Origin: Flavobacterium tistrianum
GTDB taxonomy: Bacteria > Bacteroidota > Bacteroidia > Flavobacteriales > Flavobacteriaceae
Assembly (NCBI RefSeq): GCF_003254545.1
Contig: NZ_QJRH01000062.1
Coordinates: 98,445 to 162,444, forward strand
DNA: 64,000 bases
Reading direction: 5' to 3'
Each line of letters opens with the position of its first letter. Position 1 is the stretch's first letter. The position numbers and the translations under genes are program-made. Below are positions 7,705 through 17,993 of this stretch, piece by piece. The notes beneath the pieces are model-generated. The model saw nothing but the letters and a program-made list of their open reading frames with translations. It searched no databases and was not told where the DNA came from.

Positions 7705-10020
7705 TTAAAACGGATAGCCGATAGCGATATTCAGAATTAGATTGTCTTTTCTCCAAGAACTGCTTCCGAAATTAATATTATCAATTACCCATCTTTGTCC
7801 ATCTGGCAATGCAGGATTTCGCAGCGGAATAGCTAAATCTGTTCTTAAAATCAAGAATGATAAATCGAAACGTAGACCTGCTCCTGCTCCAACAGCGATT
7901 TCTTTCATAAAATCTTTTGAGATTTCTGCTCCCGGTTTATTTGGATCGGCATGTAAAAGCCAGATATTACCAGCGTCTAGGAATACCGCGCCTCTTACAA
8001 TACTGAAAAGTTTTGCTCGGTATTCGGTATTGAATTCCAGTTTTAAATCAGCAGATTGGTCTGGCGTATAATTGTCGCTTGTTGGCGGAGGAATAACATA
8101 ACTTCCCGGTCCTAAAGTCCTGGCTCTAAAAGCTCGAATGCTATTAGTTCCTCCAACAACAAACTGCTTCGAAGCTGGCATCGTATTCGAATTTCCATAG
8201 GCAAATCCGGCTCCAACAATCAGTCTGCTGGCTAATTCGCTTTCTTTTCCTAATTTCAAATAATGCCTAAAATCAGATCGTATTTTTACATACTGGCTAA
8301 ACGGAACATCAAATATTGTTTTAACCTTATTTGGATAGTCAGCACCCGTAATTAACCCTGTAAGATTTCCAGCCAAATCTAATTCACCATTAAAATAAAT
8401 AGTATTTTTTCGACGTTTCTGCATTGTATTGGTATACGTATAATTATAAGTTGGACCAAAAACTAGTTGTTTTTCAATTACTTTTCCTAATGCTGGATCT
8501 TGTTCAATATCTTCTAAATATTCTGGCGTAACATGATTCGGGCTCACATACGTCACATCGACAATATTCAACTGGTGTTCTTTACGGATGTTTTCTTTCC
8601 ACAAATATCCAAATGAAGTATTAAAAGAATTCAAAGCATAAAGCTGTGTTCTTTTTTGATATTCATAGCGAATGGTTGCTTTGGTTCTAGGCACATATTC
8701 GCTGTTTCCTTCGATATTAAAAGGTGTAACAAATCTTGGCCAAGTCAAGCTGACTTCACCTCCAAGCTTATATATATTTTTCCCTTTATTTACTCCTCCC
8801 AACTGAAAATCGGCACCACCAAAAACAGAAGCGGTAAATAGTTCTGCTCCACGCAAAAAGTTTCGGTTGTTCCAGTTTAGATTTAATTCTGTTCCTGTAT
8901 AACTTGCCGAGTTGGTTTTCCCGATAACTTCTACACGAATAAACTTTTTAGGCAAAAGCGTAAGATAATAATACGAATCCAAAGCATTATCAATACTATC
9001 AGAAGGTTTAAACTCATTTTTGACAAAACTGAAAGTTCCAAGATTTACAAAACGGTTCAAAGTCAAATTGTGATCAGTTCGATTGTATAAATCTCCTTTC
9101 TTAAAATAGATTGTTCTATCGTAAACTCTTGGTTTAAAAGTTTCTGCTGTATCAATAATTGTAAAATCTTTATAATGAGTGATATTTCTATTTCTGTAAA
9201 CCATACTATCGTTCGCCAAAGAATAATTCGGATAAACAAAAATGTTATTTATCGTATAAGCTCTTAACGCTTTTGCTGGAGTTTCGTCTTTAATAACCAA
9301 TCTGATTTTTACCTCATGATCTCCTTTACTGCTATCTACTTTTGCCAGAAGATAATCGGGACTAAAATAGTAATATCCTTTTTCTTTAAGTCTTGCATCG
9401 ATACGTTCTCTTTCTGCTTTTATAACATCTAAATCATACGGTTTACCAACTTTCAATAAACTGCGTCGGCTTGATCTTGCAATTATTTTTGACATCTTTA
9501 AAGAGTCGTCTGGAAAAGTCACGCTTTTAATAATATATTGTTTTTTGGGAACAACTGTATATTCTGCTGTTACTCTTTTGTTTCTTACGGTAGAATCAGC
9601 GCTAACACGAGTTTTAAAATAACCTCTGTTTTCAGTAAAATTACGTAATACTGAAGCATTATAATCTAAATCAACTTTACTAAAAAGGACTGGCTCCTCT
9701 CCAACTTTGTTTCGAAGCCAATATCTAAATCCTTTTTCTTTTTTAGGCTCGCCAGCAATATTATAAAACCACAATTTTGGACGTAATCCTAAAAAAGTCT
9801 TATTTGGTTTTGGACGAATAAGACCTTCTAATTCCGTTTGCAGTGCCTTTCTATCTTTCTTTTTCATGATAGAATCTTTCACTTTTACAGAACCTCCCGT
9901 ATAAAGCAAATCGCCTTCTGGAAGATATTTTGTATTACTGCATCCGAAAACAAAAAAAAGGAATGTCAGCACAAAACACTTCGTAAAAAAATTATTTATA
10001 TGATTATGTTTTTTGTTCAT
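7705..10020 (-). CDS. tamL: TamL: outer-membrane BamA/TamA-family lipoprotein
   Basis: 771 residues starting MNKKHNHINNF (three codons after the longest possible start). The lipobox VFGCSN makes it a lipoprotein, the hallmark of the Bacteroidota TamA form called TamL. POTRA-type repeats fill the N-terminal third. The C-terminal half is an Omp85 surface-antigen barrel with the motifs FVVGGTNSIRAFRARTLGPGSY and GAGAGLRFDLSFLILRTDLAIPLRNP, and it ends in the aromatic GYPF. It overlaps the end of tamB by 17 bases, so the pair is cotranscribed and translationally coupled. Known role of the family: with TamB, moving proteins or lipids to the outer membrane. Confidence 0.9.
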   Translation of the reverse strand: MNKKHNHINNFFTKCFVLTFLFFVFGCSNTKYLPEGDLLYTGGSVKVKDSIMKKKDRKALQTELEGLIRPKPNKTFLGLRPKLWFYNIAGEPKKEKGFRYWLRNKVGEEPVLFSKVDLDYNASVLRNFTENRGYFKTRVSADSTVRNKRVTAEYTVVPKKQYIIKSVTFPDDSLKMSKIIARSSRRSLLKVGKPYDLDVIKAERERIDARLKEKGYYYFSPDYLLAKVDSSKGDHEVKIRLVIKDETPAKALRAYTINNIFVYPNYSLANDSMVYRNRNITHYKDFTIIDTAETFKPRVYDRTIYFKKGDLYNRTDHNLTLNRFVNLGTFSFVKNEFKPSDSIDNALDSYYYLTLLPKKFIRVEVIGKTNSASYTGTELNLNWNNRNFLRGAELFTASVFGGADFQLGGVNKGKNIYKLGGEVSLTWPRFVTPFNIEGNSEYVPRTKATIRYEYQKRTQLYALNSFNTSFGYLWKENIRKEHQLNIVDVTYVSPNHVTPEYLEDIEQDPALGKVIEKQLVFGPTYNYTYTNTMQKRRKNTIYFNGELDLAGNLTGLITGADYPNKVKTIFDVPFSQYVKIRSDFRHYLKLGKESELASRLIVGAGFAYGNSNTMPASKQFVVGGTNSIRAFRARTLGPGSYVIPPPTSDNYTPDQSADLKLEFNTEYRAKLFSIVRGAVFLDAGNIWLLHADPNKPGAEISKDFMKEIAVGAGAGLRFDLSFLILRTDLAIPLRNPALPDGQRWVIDNINFGSSSWRKDNLILNIAIGYPF

Positions 10021-13000
10021 TCCCTTCAATTTGATTTTCTTGCAATTTCTCCTTTTCTTTATCTTCCTTTTTTTTCTGTTTTTCTTTCTCTTTTCGAAGC
10101 TTTTCTTCTCTTATCAATTCCTTTTCTTTTTCACTGCGATGGAAAAGTTCTCTAAATTTATTGTAGCTCATCGTAATAACAAATGCAACACCCGTTTCTA
10201 TAACCTGTCCTTCCACTGCAACCTGATATTGGTTTTTGCGATACGCGCGAACCATATATCTTCCGTCTTTTGTTAATTGATAATCCAACGCTACATCTCC
10301 AGCAATATTGGTGCTTTCTTCATTGGCACGTTCTGCCCCTTCGACTCCAAAACTGCTTCCAACGGTTACTTTCAATCTATCATCCAACAGCTTTTTAGAA
10401 ACCTCAACATTCAGATCGGTTCTGTTTTGCATGGTTCCAGAAGTGTAATCTTCGGTCGATTCTAAATCAAAATTGACTTCAAATCCTGTTATTAAATCTC
10501 CTGCCAGATTATTTAATTGCTGAGAAAGTATTTTACTTACACTTTGTCTTGCCATTGTTTCAGCACTTATACCGCCACTTTGACTTGCAAATGGGTTTTC
10601 GCCTACAAAACGATTCAATAATAAAAGAGCAAAAACCTGTTTATTCAATTCAGCCGGATCTTGCTCAAGCTGTTTCAATTTGCTTTGCGTTGTTGTAACT
10701 ACATCTGTCGAGACGTTGTAATTTCCTTCTGGCAATACAATTCCAAAAGAAATTTCAGGTTTCATCAATTCTCCATTCATTTTCAATAAAGTCTGAAATG
10801 GAAGTTTTTGTTTATAAGTGTTTTGTACTGCCGGCGTCTCACTTTGTAACTGTTTTCCAACTAAATCTATTGGAGCTGCATTGACCTTATAAATAGCTGT
10901 AATATTTACGTTTGCCATAGTCGGCTCGCCGTTCCAGGTAATATAACTTCCTTGTTGAATATCGAATTTTCTTTTGATTCCGTTAAAGTTCATTTCATAG
11001 GCACCATCTGAAAACTCATATTTCCCTGTAAGGGTTGTTTTTCCAGACTGATCGATTCCTCCGACTAATTCGGCCTCACCTTTCAAGTTCAGATAATCTC
11101 CGTTTGATTTATCAATCAGGAGTGTCAATTCGGCTTCTTTATCAATCGTGATAGCAACATTTACATCCATTCCTTTCAATTCCGATTGATCTAATTTATT
11201 TTGAAGATCAACTGTTTGTTTCAAATACATATTGTCTTCGTCAACAAATTCTACAATTCCTTCGCGATCTGCAATAGAGGGATCTGATTGTGGCATTACC
11301 ACCGTAAATTTGGTTTCTTTATTTATTTTAAGCGTTCCGTCAACAACCGGACTTTCCAAATTTCCTTTTATATTTAGTTTTGTATCTAAGAATAAATCAC
11401 CGTAGAATAAATCGTTGTCTTTTGCTTTTGAATGAATGGCTCTAAAATCGTCAGCTTCAACAAGCAGATTGAAATTGTATTTAACGAAATCTGGAGATTG
11501 AATGGTTCCGTTTACAAACAACTCATTGTCATTTTCGTCAAAAAGGGAGAACTTGTTAAATGAAATGCTTCCATCATTAAAAGTAATTTTTTCGTTTTTC
11601 GTTTTAAAGTACGAATTCAGCTGTGTCACTCTAAAACCAGCATCATTAAAATTCAATTCGCCATTAATTTTAGGAGCTGAAGTATTTCCTGTCAATTTAA
11701 AATTTCCAGATAAAAAGCCTTGTCCATCAGTAATATTTCCCATACTGAAACCTTGAATACTTTTGATATAAAGTTTGTTAATAGCTACATCAAAATCAAA
11801 GTTTCCAGTATCCATCAGATAATCTCCCGTTACCTTTAAGTCATTTCCTTCATCGCTCAAGGCTACATTTGCAACAAGCGTATTGGCGGTTTTATTGTCA
11901 ATTTTTATTTCTAAATCACCAACTTTTGAGCCTTTAAAAGTAAAATCATCAATTTTTAAATCGGATGTGAAAGTTGGATTTGTCATTACATTTTCAACCA
12001 ATGCATTTCCGTTTATCAAACCTTGCATTAATAGTTCGTCTTTTTTAACCATATTCATAATGGTTTCGATTTTGAAATTGACAAAATTGACTTGCAAAGG
12101 CGCATTGTCTTGTGTTCCTTGAGATTGAATTTTTAATTCGTTTCCGTTATTGCTCAAATTGAACTTATTAACGTAAAGTCGTTTTTCTCCAAACTCAATT
12201 GCATTTTCAGGATCGACATTCCATTTATCATAATTTAAAATAAAACTATCCGCATCAAGCTTTACAATATTTTTAGAATCTTCTGCTTTAAATTCCCCCG
12301 CAATAAAATATTGCTGTTTTTGTTTTGCATCTTGAACTTCAAGCGCATAAGTCAGAATATTATTTTGCACATTTCCTGACAAACTTGTAAACGGAATTTT
12401 TAAAGAACCGCTTTCAATTGTGGCAACAGAAACTGAATATTCTAAAGCATTTTCTTTAGCCTCAATATTGATTCTTCCGTCGGAAATAGTGTTATTTGCA
12501 TAAACAATTCTCGGAATCGTTCCTTTTACTTCCAAAGAATCTATCTGATTGTTGTATTTTCCATTAATTGTAAAAGGCTCTAAACCTGTCAGTTTTGGCA
12601 ACAATTTAAAAAGTACAGGATCATTATCTACTTTGAGCATAAAAGCCAGTCTTTGCTCATCTGATTCTGCATTGACTTTTGGATTTTTGAGATCAATATA
12701 TTTTGATAATGATTTTTGAAGTGAGTTTGCCAAGGTCGTCAATTTGTACTTTCCAGTTACTTCGGCTTTTAAAAATTGGGACGAAATTTTAATCGAATTG
12801 CTGTCTTTATCCGCGAAAGCAAAAACACGAATAGAATCTAAAACAATTGGTTCAACGTCTTGTAAAATCTGAATGTTTGATAAAAACACTTTTCCGTTTA
12901 AGAAATCAGGATTACTGTTGGTTATATCAGCATCGACATTTCCTCGAAGTTTCATTGGTCCCGCATGCAGATTCAGTTTTTCTAAATCGGCGATATCCAG

Positions 13001-15103
13001 ATTCAATTTTAATTTTACAGTTGGATATTTATCTTTTGTATCACCAGATGCCGTTAAATTGAAATTCAGATTTGGATCTTCCATTCCAGATTTTACTGCA
13101 AAAGAACCATTTTCTATATTCCCTTTTAAAGCTAAATCTCTATAGGTATATCGATTAAAAACTGCTTTCTGAACTAAACCATCAATTGCTGCATTTGCGG
13201 TTTTTGGGTCTAAACCGTTTCCTTTAACTTTTGCTTTAAGCGTAATTTTTCCGATTGAATCATTTTTTATTAAACGTCCCAAATCGAAATCCAACAGATA
13301 AACTTGCGCATCATATTTTTCTCTTTTTTTAACTCGCTGATCAAACAGTGCATCGACTTTTGCATTTCCGAAACTGCTCGTTAAAGTCATATTCGTTTTA
13401 AAATTCTGAACAGAACCTTTAAATTTCCCTTGCAAACTTAATTGAGATGGCAGTTGAATGTTCTTCGGAATTGTTCCCGTCGGTACAAACATATTAATGT
13501 CTTTTGAAGTGGTCGAAGCTTTTTTGATATCCAAATCATAATATGCTTTTTGAGCATCTGGCAATCCGGCAATTTTCCCCGAAAGAGAAACTTTTGTAGA
13601 ACCAATTCCGCTCATTTCAAACTTCGAAATATTCAAATCTTTTACTTTTCCGCTCACACGGCTATCCAAATACAAAACCGCATTCGGATTACTTTTAAAC
13701 GGATTTGTATTTTGAAGATTGGGAACAAACAAAAGAATGTCTTTGAAACCAATTTTAGATTGCTTTAAATTAGCATCAATAGCAAGATTTCCTAAATCTT
13801 TTTGAAGGGATTCTAGTGATTTATACTGCGCTTGAACTTTATCTTGAACGAGAGTTTGCGGTGTTTTCAAATATAAATTTTCCAACGAAGCATTTTTCGG
13901 TCCGTAAAAGAAATCGGTTTTGAAAGACTGGATCTGCAAACCACTTTTTTCGTTTACGGTAAGTGTTTTTATATTTCCTGAAATTGTATCATTTCCATAA
14001 TATAATTTTTCTGCTTTAAAATTGAATTTATCCAAATCCAAATGCGCGTAATCAATTCCTTTTGTCTTGGGTTTTGACTGCTCATCATCAAACTTGAAAG
14101 CGATATTTTCTAGATTGGTTTCGTTGAGTTTCACTTTCCAACCTGCTTGTTTTATTGCCGTTGTATCTAAATTGGGAGTTACAATTTGTTTGTCTTTTGC
14201 GCCTAATCGCAGATTTCCACTAAGATTTTTTACTTCGAAAGTATCAAAATCTAAAAGCTGTTTGTTCAAATCAATTTTGTTTACAGCAAGATTTAAATTT
14301 CCTAAACGAATGCCTGAATTGAGTTTAGAATCTTTATTATCGTATAAAATATCGATTTTTGATAAAGTGATTTTATTCAATGTCAATTTAAAATCTGGCC
14401 GTTTCGAAACTGTATCAACCGTTTTAACTGAAACTTCGGCAATTTTCTCCACAACATCTTGATCTAAAACTATTTTTAGACCATTTAAATTAATATTCGG
14501 AATATTAAAATCCATTTTGTCAAGATCAAACTTTTTGAATTTGGTATCAAAATGAGTTAAGTTCACTTTGATATCATTTCTCGAAAAATCATCTTTAAAA
14601 TTAAATTTAACCTGATCAAGATTTACTTTAACAACCGAAATTTTAAACGGCTTAGCATTTGGGTCTTCAACTTTTGGTTCTTTTGATTCAAATGCTTTTA
14701 TGATATAATCGAAATTGAAAACCCCGTCTTTATTTCTGGAAATATTGGCTTTTACATTTTCCAGCGAAACCGAATTGATTTCCAATTCGCTACTAACCAA
14801 TTTAAAAAGATCAACGTCAACTTCTAAGCGTTTACCAGCCAGCAAAGTATCTTTTTTTTGATCTTCAAAATAAAAACCTTCCAGAACTACATCTTTGGGA
14901 AATTTGATCAAGATTTTATCGAGAGAAACTTTGGTTTTGATTTTACCTTCAAGATAAGTAATCGCTTTATCTTTAACGAAATTTTGTACCGACGGAACTT
15001 GAATTAAGATTATAAGAAGTAGTAAAATTGCAATTATAGAAACCACGCACCACATTAAGATACGAAGTGTTTTTTTAAGAAAATAGACTGGTTTCTTATT
15101 CAT
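10004..15103 (-). CDS. tamB: TamB: translocation and assembly module / AsmA-like bridge protein
   Basis: 1699 residues, first gene of the tamB-tamL operon. One N-terminal transmembrane helix (about residues 12-32, MWCVVSIIAILLLLIILIQV) anchors it in the inner membrane. A very long beta-rich periplasmic body follows, and the DUF490/TamB domain is at the C-terminus (FALLLLNRFVGENPF, then SQQLNNLAGDLITGFEVNFDLES). The extreme C-terminus is an unusual Lys/Glu-rich charged tail (KEKEKQKKKEDKEKEKLQE). TamB proteins span the periplasm as a beta-taco channel. Length is typical for Bacteroidota. Confidence 0.92.
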   Translation of the reverse strand: MNKKPVYFLKKTLRILMWCVVSIIAILLLLIILIQVPSVQNFVKDKAITYLEGKIKTKVSLDKILIKFPKDVVLEGFYFEDQKKDTLLAGKRLEVDVDLFKLVSSELEINSVSLENVKANISRNKDGVFNFDYIIKAFESKEPKVEDPNAKPFKISVVKVNLDQVKFNFKDDFSRNDIKVNLTHFDTKFKKFDLDKMDFNIPNINLNGLKIVLDQDVVEKIAEVSVKTVDTVSKRPDFKLTLNKITLSKIDILYDNKDSKLNSGIRLGNLNLAVNKIDLNKQLLDFDTFEVKNLSGNLRLGAKDKQIVTPNLDTTAIKQAGWKVKLNETNLENIAFKFDDEQSKPKTKGIDYAHLDLDKFNFKAEKLYYGNDTISGNIKTLTVNEKSGLQIQSFKTDFFYGPKNASLENLYLKTPQTLVQDKVQAQYKSLESLQKDLGNLAIDANLKQSKIGFKDILLFVPNLQNTNPFKSNPNAVLYLDSRVSGKVKDLNISKFEMSGIGSTKVSLSGKIAGLPDAQKAYYDLDIKKASTTSKDINMFVPTGTIPKNIQLPSQLSLQGKFKGSVQNFKTNMTLTSSFGNAKVDALFDQRVKKREKYDAQVYLLDFDLGRLIKNDSIGKITLKAKVKGNGLDPKTANAAIDGLVQKAVFNRYTYRDLALKGNIENGSFAVKSGMEDPNLNFNLTASGDTKDKYPTVKLKLNLDIADLEKLNLHAGPMKLRGNVDADITNSNPDFLNGKVFLSNIQILQDVEPIVLDSIRVFAFADKDSNSIKISSQFLKAEVTGKYKLTTLANSLQKSLSKYIDLKNPKVNAESDEQRLAFMLKVDNDPVLFKLLPKLTGLEPFTINGKYNNQIDSLEVKGTIPRIVYANNTISDGRINIEAKENALEYSVSVATIESGSLKIPFTSLSGNVQNNILTYALEVQDAKQKQQYFIAGEFKAEDSKNIVKLDADSFILNYDKWNVDPENAIEFGEKRLYVNKFNLSNNGNELKIQSQGTQDNAPLQVNFVNFKIETIMNMVKKDELLMQGLINGNALVENVMTNPTFTSDLKIDDFTFKGSKVGDLEIKIDNKTANTLVANVALSDEGNDLKVTGDYLMDTGNFDFDVAINKLYIKSIQGFSMGNITDGQGFLSGNFKLTGNTSAPKINGELNFNDAGFRVTQLNSYFKTKNEKITFNDGSISFNKFSLFDENDNELFVNGTIQSPDFVKYNFNLLVEADDFRAIHSKAKDNDLFYGDLFLDTKLNIKGNLESPVVDGTLKINKETKFTVVMPQSDPSIADREGIVEFVDEDNMYLKQTVDLQNKLDQSELKGMDVNVAITIDKEAELTLLIDKSNGDYLNLKGEAELVGGIDQSGKTTLTGKYEFSDGAYEMNFNGIKRKFDIQQGSYITWNGEPTMANVNITAIYKVNAAPIDLVGKQLQSETPAVQNTYKQKLPFQTLLKMNGELMKPEISFGIVLPEGNYNVSTDVVTTTQSKLKQLEQDPAELNKQVFALLLLNRFVGENPFASQSGGISAETMARQSVSKILSQQLNNLAGDLITGFEVNFDLESTEDYTSGTMQNRTDLNVEVSKKLLDDRLKVTVGSSFGVEGAERANEESTNIAGDVALDYQLTKDGRYMVRAYRKNQYQVAVEGQVIETGVAFVITMSYNKFRELFHRSEKEKELIREEKLRKEKEKQKKKEDKEKEKLQENQIEGNEQKT

Positions 15104-15257
15104 ACGTCAATAAAATCGCATTAGATTAAAATCGCTTCTGAAAAAAGCAGGATTGCACATTTTACAAAAATGTAAAATTTAAACCTTAACAATTTACATA
15201 ATTATGAGCAATTATTCTAAAATTTTATTGCTAAATGATTTATTATTACACAATAAA

Positions 15258-15286
15258 AAAGCCAAACAATAAAATTATTTGGCTTT
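15258..15286 (-). terminator. Terminator of the 15316-16038 lipoprotein gene
   Basis: Stem AAAGCCAAACAAT/ATTATTTGGCTTT with one mismatch; a T tract follows on the minus strand. Confidence 0.7.
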
Positions 15287-15315
15287 AAGATTTTATTTTT
15301 TAGTTACAAACCTTT

Positions 15316-16038
15316 CTAATAAGAATATGTGGCTTTGAATGATATCGCTTTGTAATTAATTTCGGTAGGGAAATTTTGGTCATCATAAGTATATGTGATC
15401 TCATTGGTGTAACTAGAATTGTCTGGCAAAGTAGTAGAATAACTTGTTACATTATTAACCGATGAACTAACTTGCGGTTGCTCCTCAAAGATTTTATTAA
15501 ACCCTAAAATATTTCTCTTCGGACTATTTTTATTATCGTATTTATATGTTGTTACAGATGATTTAGTCTCATATTTTATGATATTTCCGTCCTTTAATGT
15601 ATAAAAGTTTTTTGCTGAAATGACTTCTTCTGCTCCAGTTGAAATAGTAACTCGAGTTATTACAAATGAAACGACATCATTAGATTCATACGTATAGGAA
15701 TACTTATCATAATAGTCGCGTCCTGGAAGTTTTCGCAAATAAGTTGTCAGTTTTCCATTAGTATAACTGTACTCATCTGTAAAGTCTGAAGCCTCTTTCT
15801 TTGTAATTAAATCTCCTGTATAAGTATATTTTACAACATAATTACCAGAATGAGTACTACTTACAATTTTATTTCCATCAAAAACGAAATCAATAGTCAC
15901 AGGGTTATCAAGGTTATAAATAATTTGTTTTTTTGGCACTCTACTTGTCTCAGTATTTTGAGAAGTATCGGCTTCGCTTGAACAAGATGTAAAAACTAAT
16001 AGCGAAATGCAAAGCATATAAGTAATTTTCTTCATCAT
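15316..16038 (-). CDS. Lipoprotein, paralogue of 17217-17993
   Basis: 240 residues with a signal peptide and lipobox (LLVFTSCSSE, Cys about 19). The body is a run of short YTY/YDN beta motifs (VVKYTYTGDLITKKEASDF, KYDNKNSPKRNILGFNKI) similar to RHS/YD-like beta-sheet repeats. The same motifs in the same order occur in the lipoprotein at 17217-17993, so the two are paralogues, separated by a GSCFA gene. It is probably exposed on the outer membrane or in the periplasm. Function unknown. Confidence 0.8.
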   Translation of the reverse strand: MMKKITYMLCISLLVFTSCSSEADTSQNTETSRVPKKQIIYNLDNPVTIDFVFDGNKIVSSTHSGNYVVKYTYTGDLITKKEASDFTDEYSYTNGKLTTYLRKLPGRDYYDKYSYTYESNDVVSFVITRVTISTGAEEVISAKNFYTLKDGNIIKYETKSSVTTYKYDNKNSPKRNILGFNKIFEEQPQVSSSVNNVTSYSTTLPDNSSYTNEITYTYDDQNFPTEINYKAISFKATYSY

Positions 16039-16152
16039 ATTTAAAGGTATTTATTACAAATAAACATAATTTCAGAGTCAAAACATAATATTTTGCTGAT
16101 TTTTATTTTGAGTATTTTCAAACAAAAACTTCAAAAAAACTTCATTAATACA

Positions 16153-17112
16153 TTAAAAAACAATATGAGGCCATTTTTTCTCAACGTTTTTCATTTTCTG
16201 CTGAAGATTGGCTAGAAACTTTTTGTGCTGGTCTGATTCTGGATTGAAACTTCTGTGGCGCAGACTTTTTTGGATTTCATCTATTTCTTTCATTACAGGA
16301 CCGCTTTCTTCTGAAACATAATTTTCACTGAAAAGCTTCCAGATATAATCTATCGCAATCTGATTGGGATGCAACATATCTTCGCTGTAAAAACGATAAT
16401 CTCGAAGTTCGTCCATCATAATTTCATAGGAAGGGAAATAATTATGAGTTATGAGTTTTGAATTATGAGTTTTTAAAACTTGATGCAAGCCAGTAAACAA
16501 ATGCGATTTGCTCAATTGGTTTTCTACAAATCCATCTTTAATATGACGAACTGGGGAAATCGTGAAAATGAAATTTATATTGGGATTTAAAGTCTGAATA
16601 GCTTCGATTGTACTTTCAATACTTTCCTGAATAACTTCTACCGACAATAATTCTTTTGAAAATTGCTTTTGAGGCACTTTATGGCAGTTGGCTACAATTT
16701 CATCTTTTTCAAGGTTTCTATAAATCCAAGAAGTTCCTAAAGTGATGATATTATGAGTTGCTTCTTTAAGCTGTTTATGTGTTTCTGTTACTGCTTTATT
16801 TAGCGTTTCTAATAACTCTTGTCTGTCAGCGTTGCTCAAATCCGAATGCACTTCAAAACTGTGCCAGCGCTCATTTTGAAAAAAAACATCTTTTTCTTCA
16901 AACAGTTTCTGCTGGCAAACTCTTCTAAATAAACTTTCAATTGAAACGGGATTAAAAATTATTCCAAACGGATTGGTTTCGTTCTGAAATTTAAAATAAT
17001 CAAATTTCTCCGCCATATTTTCTGCAAAACAAGATCCAATTGAAAGCACTTTCGAATTATAATCGATAGGATTGTTACTTTTTGAAATGGGTATTTGGGT
17101 TCTGAATTGCAT
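16153..17112 (-). CDS. GSCFA domain protein
   Basis: 319 residues from MQFRTQIPISK. The longer frame would start inside a terminator hairpin, so I reject it. The diagnostic GSCFAENMAEK motif is near residue 27, and the fold is SGNH-hydrolase-like with DMLHPNQIAIDYIW near the end, supplying the Asp-x-x-His pair of that superfamily. Substrate unknown. Residues around HNSKLITHNYF are encoded by a TTATGAGTTATGAGTT-type low-complexity repeat (about 16441-16478) that also occurs between genes at 30821-30840, so a repeat has entered the reading frame without breaking it. Confidence 0.88.
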   Translation of the reverse strand: MQFRTQIPISKSNNPIDYNSKVLSIGSCFAENMAEKFDYFKFQNETNPFGIIFNPVSIESLFRRVCQQKLFEEKDVFFQNERWHSFEVHSDLSNADRQELLETLNKAVTETHKQLKEATHNIITLGTSWIYRNLEKDEIVANCHKVPQKQFSKELLSVEVIQESIESTIEAIQTLNPNINFIFTISPVRHIKDGFVENQLSKSHLFTGLHQVLKTHNSKLITHNYFPSYEIMMDELRDYRFYSEDMLHPNQIAIDYIWKLFSENYVSEESGPVMKEIDEIQKSLRHRSFNPESDQHKKFLANLQQKMKNVEKKWPHIVF

Positions 17113-17153
17113 GGCTTTTTTATTCAAAAATACAGTTAAATCCTCATTTATGA

Positions 17154-17199
17154 TCAAAAAAATCCCCAATTAACTCATTTGTTAATTTGGGGATTTTTT
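17154..17199 (-). terminator. Terminator of the 17217-17993 lipoprotein gene
   Basis: Stem AATCCCCAATTAAC / GTTAATTTGGGGATT with T tracts on both strands. It lies just downstream of the minus-strand lipoprotein gene and just upstream of the GSCFA start. Confidence 0.8.
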
Positions 17200-17216
17200 T
17201 TATTTAAAAACTAAAA

Positions 17217-17993
17217 TTAGTAAGCAATTTCTAATTTAAAAGAGTTTTTTGAGTCTCCAGAAAAGAATTCAGTAACATAGTTACTGCTATTGTATTTATT
17301 AGTCGTTTCTACAGTTGCTGTTTTAGTAACTGCACCGTTAGAATCATAAGTCACTGTAACACTTTTTACTGTATTATTTACAGAATAAAAGTCAAAATCA
17401 CTATCTAAATCTAATAATGCCTTTAAACCTGTAATGTTGATAAAAGGGCTTTTCTTGTTGTCATAAGTGCTTGTTATTTTTTCCGCCAATACACCATCAA
17501 TTAATTCTGAAGATACTAAATTTCCGTTTGCGAAAGTATAAAGTGTAGTAGTATCATACTTAATTTCTTGTTTATTGATGATTTGAGATTGGTTAACATT
17601 AACTGTTCCGTTTGCGTTATACACAAAAGTTAATTTCTCTTGAGTACTTTTATTAGCTTCCCATGTTGAAATTTTAGAAACTAATTTTGTTCCTTCATAA
17701 GCATAAACATCTGTCGATTGTAAAACACTAGAAGCATACTTTTCTACTTTAGTAATAAGATCTCCTGTGTACGTATATACAGATCTAGACGCATCTGAAC
17801 CAGCAAGTTCTTTCAATTTGTTTCCATCATACGTTAAAGTATAAGTATAACTTCCTGATTGTCCATTAAGAACTTCTGTTTCAGTAATTTTTTTTGGTAA
17901 TAGTACAGCATCTGTAGATTCTGATGAATCATCACTTGAACAAGATGTTAAAACTAGTGCTAAAGCACCAAAAAGGCATAATAATTTTTTCAT
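17217..17993 (-). CDS. Lipoprotein, paralogue of 15316-16038
   Basis: 258 residues from MKKLLCLFGALALVL; the 28 codons before this Met are not signal-like and are excluded. Lipobox VLTSCSSDD with Cys about 18. It contains repeated YTYTGDLITKVEKY, YEGTKLVSK and YDNKKSPFINITGLKALL motifs, each with a counterpart in the other lipoprotein. No enzymatic motif is seen. Function unknown; a surface or periplasmic structural role is possible. Confidence 0.8.
   Translation of the reverse strand: MKKLLCLFGALALVLTSCSSDDSSESTDAVLLPKKITETEVLNGQSGSYTYTLTYDGNKLKELAGSDASRSVYTYTGDLITKVEKYASSVLQSTDVYAYEGTKLVSKISTWEANKSTQEKLTFVYNANGTVNVNQSQIINKQEIKYDTTTLYTFANGNLVSSELIDGVLAEKITSTYDNKKSPFINITGLKALLDLDSDFDFYSVNNTVKSVTVTYDSNGAVTKTATVETTNKYNSSNYVTEFFSGDSKNSFKLEIAY

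Noticed and set aside
12847..13145. Overlapping plus-strand frames within tamB
   Set aside because: Antisense artefacts of the beta-rich coding sequence.
10013..14462. Many open frames on the plus strand opposite tamB and tamL
   Set aside because: They are antisense to long, well-conserved genes, lack family motifs and have poor codon use.
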